A stretch of 17,698 nucleotides of DNA from Gammaproteobacteria bacterium (GTDB lineage Bacteria > Pseudomonadota > Gammaproteobacteria > Pseudomonadales > Pseudomonadaceae): positions 1 to 17,698 of the forward strand of contig JAAYHO010000091.1 of assembly GCA_012735335.1 (NCBI GenBank), given 5' to 3'. Positions within the stretch are counted from its first letter, which is position 1. Each line of letters begins with the position of its first letter. The translations under genes and the position numbers were made by a program. The notes beneath the pieces are model-generated. The model made no database searches. It had not been told where the DNA came from and saw only the letters and a program-made list of their open reading frames with translations. Of the stretch, positions 16,891 to 17,698 are shown piece after piece.

Positions 16891-17698
16891 ATGCACAACT
16901 GCCTGCGCAGGCCATGCAGGAATCCATCGCCAGCCGTTATCGGGCGGTCCGCCAATACAGCCTGGAGCTGATCGCCGGGCTCAGCGCCGAGGACTGCCAG
17001 CTGCAATCGATGAGTGACGCCAGTCCGCTGAAATGGCATCTGGCTCATACCAGCTGGTTCTTCGAGACCTTTATCCTCAACACCCGGCCCAACCCAGCCC
17101 CGGTTTTCGATCCGGCCTTCGCCGTGCTGTTCAACTCCTACTACGTCGGTATAGGCCCGCGCCATGCCCGGCCACAGCGGGGCCTGCTGTCCCGCCCAGC
17201 CCTGTCGGAGGTACTCGCCTACCGCCAGCACGTGGACCGGCACATGGCCCAACTGCTTGCCGACTCTGCCCTGCCGCCGGACATCATTGCACTGGTGGAA
17301 CTGGGGCTGAACCACGAACAGCAGCACCAGGAACTGATGCTCACCGACCTCAAACACCACTTCTCCTGCAACCCGCTGGCTCCAGCCTGGCGCGCTGACG
17401 GCCCGGACCAGACCATACCCGAGCACAATCGCCACCCGACCCAGCCACTGGAACTGAACGGCGGCCTGGTCGAGATCGGTCACACGGGCAGCAGCTTCAG
17501 CTACGACAACGAACAGCCCCGCCACCGCGTCTGGCTGAAACCCTACCGACTGGCCAGCCGCAACCTGACCAATGGCGAATACCTGGACTTCATGCTCGAC
17601 GGCGGCTACCAGAGCCCCGAGCTGTGGCTATCCGACGGCTGGGATGCGGTCTGCGCCGGACAATGGCGCGCTCCGCTGTACTGGCAGCACACTGACAC
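16887..17698 (+). CDS. egtB: Ergothioneine sulfoxide synthase EgtB (partial, 3' end outside window)
   Basis: EgtB is a non-haem iron enzyme that joins hercynine, oxygen and a thiol (gamma-glutamylcysteine or cysteine) to give a sulfoxide precursor of ergothioneine. From ATG 16887, 270 codons are visible of an expected 400-plus. The N-terminal DinB-like domain (about 1-160) carries a three-histidine iron site: His54 in KWHLAHTSWFFE, with His143 and His147 in LNHEQQHQELML. The start of the formylglycine-generating-enzyme-like domain is seen from about residue 187 (LNGGLVEIGHTGSSFSYDNEQPRH...LTNGEYLDFM). The thiol-selecting residues of that domain lie largely beyond the window, so the thiol donor, and the distinction from SenA-type selenoneine synthases, cannot be settled here. 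It overlaps egtD as ATGA. Confidence 0.93.
   Translation, partial: MNAQLPAQAMQESIASRYRAVRQYSLELIAGLSAEDCQLQSMSDASPLKWHLAHTSWFFETFILNTRPNPAPVFDPAFAVLFNSYYVGIGPRHARPQRGLLSRPALSEVLAYRQHVDRHMAQLLADSALPPDIIALVELGLNHEQQHQELMLTDLKHHFSCNPLAPAWRADGPDQTIPEHNRHPTQPLELNGGLVEIGHTGSSFSYDNEQPRHRVWLKPYRLASRNLTNGEYLDFMLDGGYQSPELWLSDGWDAVCAGQWRAPLYWQHTD

Noticed and set aside
16887..17698. egtD/egtB as a split ovothiol synthase OvoA
   Set aside because: OvoA is one fused protein with the sulfoxide synthase domain first. Here a stand-alone EgtD with trimethyltransferase residues precedes a separate EgtB, the ergothioneine arrangement.

Overview
The window is a GC-rich, gene-dense stretch of a gammaproteobacterial chromosome, almost certainly from Pseudomonas or a close relative. 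The gene order matches the conserved Pseudomonas block around rpoN: hisD-hisG-murA-ibaG-mlaBCDEF, divergent kdsD-kdsC-lptC-lptA-lptB-rpoN-hpf-ptsN-rapZ-ptsO, then pmbA and yjgA. Short-form HisG, Pseudomonas-type MlaD and short HPF fit this. I place it in Pseudomonadaceae with good confidence and do not name a species. No transposase, integrase, phage gene, CRISPR array, rRNA or tRNA was seen.

Layout. (1) Positions 1-6563, minus strand: one tightly packed set read mlaF-mlaE-mlaD-mlaC-mlaB-ibaG-murA-hisG-hisD. It joins the inner-membrane and periplasmic parts of the Mla phospholipid transporter to a BolA-type iron-sulfur protein, the first committed enzyme of peptidoglycan synthesis, and two histidine-pathway enzymes. 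hisD runs off the left edge. (2) Positions 6564-6874: the only gene-free stretch over 300 bases. It holds two outward-facing candidate promoters with a cluster of REP-like palindromes between them. (3) Positions 6875-10177, plus strand: kdsD-kdsC-lptC-lptA-lptB, every junction overlapping. These make Kdo precursors and export lipopolysaccharide. (4) Positions 10262-13770, plus strand: rpoN (sigma-54), hpf, ptsN, rapZ and ptsO, the classic sigma-54/nitrogen-PTS group. (5) Positions 13771-13843: a convergent gap with a strong hairpin. (6) pmbA (minus) and yjgA (plus) diverge from a short region whose two candidate promoters overlap. (7) Positions 15907-17698, plus strand: egtD and the first 270 codons of egtB, a two-gene ergothioneine module with a 4-base overlap.

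Functional theme: cell-envelope building and upkeep (MlaBCDEF, MurA, KdsD/KdsC, LptABC) with global regulation (RpoN, PtsN, PtsO, RapZ, HPF). Ergothioneine synthesis is the one accessory-looking pathway. The region is mostly ordinary conserved core, and I found no convincing undescribed multi-gene system. The points most worth a second look are the palindrome cluster between mlaF and kdsD, the interlocked pmbA/yjgA promoters, the minimal egtD-egtB pair beside yjgA, and a few hairpins and residue substitutions.
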